NCBI RefSeq assembly: GCF_000165425.1
Contig: NW_001799008.1
Coordinates: 1 to 64,000 of the forward strand
Direction: 5' to 3'
Origin: Paramecium tetraurelia
Lineage: Eukaryota > Ciliophora > Oligohymenophorea > Peniculida > Parameciidae
DNA length: 64,000 nucleotides
The position numbers were made by a program, and so were the translations under genes. This document shows positions 62,984 through 64,000 of the stretch, piece after piece. The notes under the pieces were generated by a model. That model was not told the origin of the DNA. It made no database searches and saw only the letters and a program-made list of their open reading frames with translations. Position 1 is the stretch's first letter. The number at the start of each line of letters is the position of its first letter.

Positions 62984-63918
62984 ATGACTGAGAATACCAC
63001 AGCAACAAATGTTAATTGGGCAGAAATCTCTGATGATGAAGATTAGGTTTAGCCTGTTGTTGAGAAGGCTCCAGATTAAGAAATTAAAGCAGAGACTCAA
63101 CCATCCGATTAGAATAAGGAGTTCAAGAAATAAGCTAAAAAGCCTTATCACAAAAATAATAAGCCAGAGTGGGTCAAGTTAAAGGAATTGCAAAAGAAAT
63201 AAGCAGAATAAATACAAAAAGAGTAATAAGCAGCATTAGAGGCAAGAAGAATTAAACCAAGCGTAATGATGCATTGATATTCTTAGAAAAACAATTTCTA
63301 GGGTTTGATGTATAATAGTGATGATGAAAGTGAATAATAGGAGTAGGAGGGATAAAAACCCTAAGAGGAAACTGTTACAGAACAATAATCAGAATAAAAG
63401 GCTGAGCAAAAACAAGAATAAGCAGACTAATATCAAAGTAATATTTGTTGTTAATATGAAGTATTGAAATAAAAACAATAGTAAGAGGAAAAATAATAAC
63501 CAAAAAAGAAAGAATAAAAAAAGAAAGAGACTGAAGATTTAGATGCAATATTAAATGAATTAGGATTTACTTAAAAAGGAGATAATAAGGAAGACGGTAA
63601 GGAAGAAGGAGCTTAAGAAAAGAAGAAGAAAAAGAAAAATAAAAATAAAGAATCAGCACCTGCAGAAAAGTAACCAGAACAACCTCAGTAGCAACAACAA
63701 TAGCAAGTCTAACCATAAACCGAATAAGGAAATAGCAACGACAAAGTGGATATCAAAAAGGTTCTAGCTGAAAAGGCTAAAAAACATCAAGCTGGTTCAC
63801 ATTAGGTCGATAAGGTATAACGGATGAAATATTCTAGGACCTAGAGAGAGTGAAACAGGAAATTGAAAAGAGGAACTAAAAGTCTAAAAAGAACAAGAAA
63901 TAAGATTTAGATCTATGA
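62984..63918 (+). CDS. Lys/Gln-rich charged hypothetical protein
   Basis: 295 residues, introns 63263-63286 and 63815-63837. Almost entirely low-complexity: acidic N-terminus (NVNWAEISDDEDQ), Lys/Gln-rich middle, one short hydrophobic motif EDLDAILNELGFTQKG, a Lys run, a Gln run, and a basic coiled end (DLERVKQEIEKRNQKSKKNK). Composition recalls the N-terminal extension of eIF5B and similar nucleolar or translation factors, but no globular domain is present. Stop TGA 63916-63918; the last 80 bases of the window are AT-rich and empty. Confidence 0.75.
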
Positions 63919-64000
63919 AGGGGTTATTGACATATATACATTAAATATATATAATTGTTTAATTAACTTATATTGTAATGCATTTAGAAAAGCATGCTAA

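Overview
Ciliate macronuclear-type DNA, most likely Paramecium (aurelia group). Essentially every gene I could complete uses TGA as its only stop, with TAA and TAG read in frame as glutamine, and is interrupted by introns of 20-32 nt beginning GT(A) and ending AG. The sequence is AT-rich and very gene-dense: several convergent gene pairs have stop codons only 13-22 nt apart. All coordinates and exon joins were derived by hand from the sequence; for genes marked resolved, exon lengths sum to a multiple of three.

Layout. 1-7.9 kb: decayed DNA holding relics of a Tc1/mariner (IS630-type) transposase, a TPR protein and a Cys-rich surface-antigen-like protein, plus a minus-strand gene fragment running off the left edge. 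7.9-15.1 kb: an M20 dipeptidase, tRNA-Ile(AAT), tRNA-Leu(TAA), a small alveolin-like gene, a C2H2 zinc-finger gene, and two stretches that look coding but whose exon structure I could not settle. 15.3-29.5 kb: ISWI chromatin remodeler, an EF-hand-like gene (unresolved), an IQ/MORN protein, a GSKIP-like protein, a large membrane TPR protein, a small acylated protein and a CDPK. 29.5-41.7 kb: selenocysteine elongation factor eEFSec, an OSCA/TMEM63-type channel, adenylate kinase 7, a CDC25-like phosphatase, a tandem CBM20 protein, a polycystin-2-like channel and a multi-pass membrane protein. 41.7-54 kb: a 2062-residue XMAP215/ch-TOG protein, a secreted protein, a coiled-coil protein, an RBR ubiquitin ligase with membrane anchors, and kinesin-II. 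54.6-63.9 kb: HMG-box protein, TLDc protein, an unknown protein, a DUF726/TMCO4-like hydrolase, the ketone-body enzyme SCOT, tRNA-Gly(GCC) and a Lys/Gln-rich protein.

There are no operons; neighbours are functionally mixed. Several fit ciliary and cortical biology (AK7, kinesin-II, polycystin, XMAP215, MORN, alveolin-like), which is unsurprising for a ciliate. Four proteins carry N-terminal glycine/cysteine acylation signals. The most notable points are eEFSec in a genome where UGA is the sole stop, repeated use of AAG or GAG 3' splice sites, and the transposon-bearing decayed block at the left edge.
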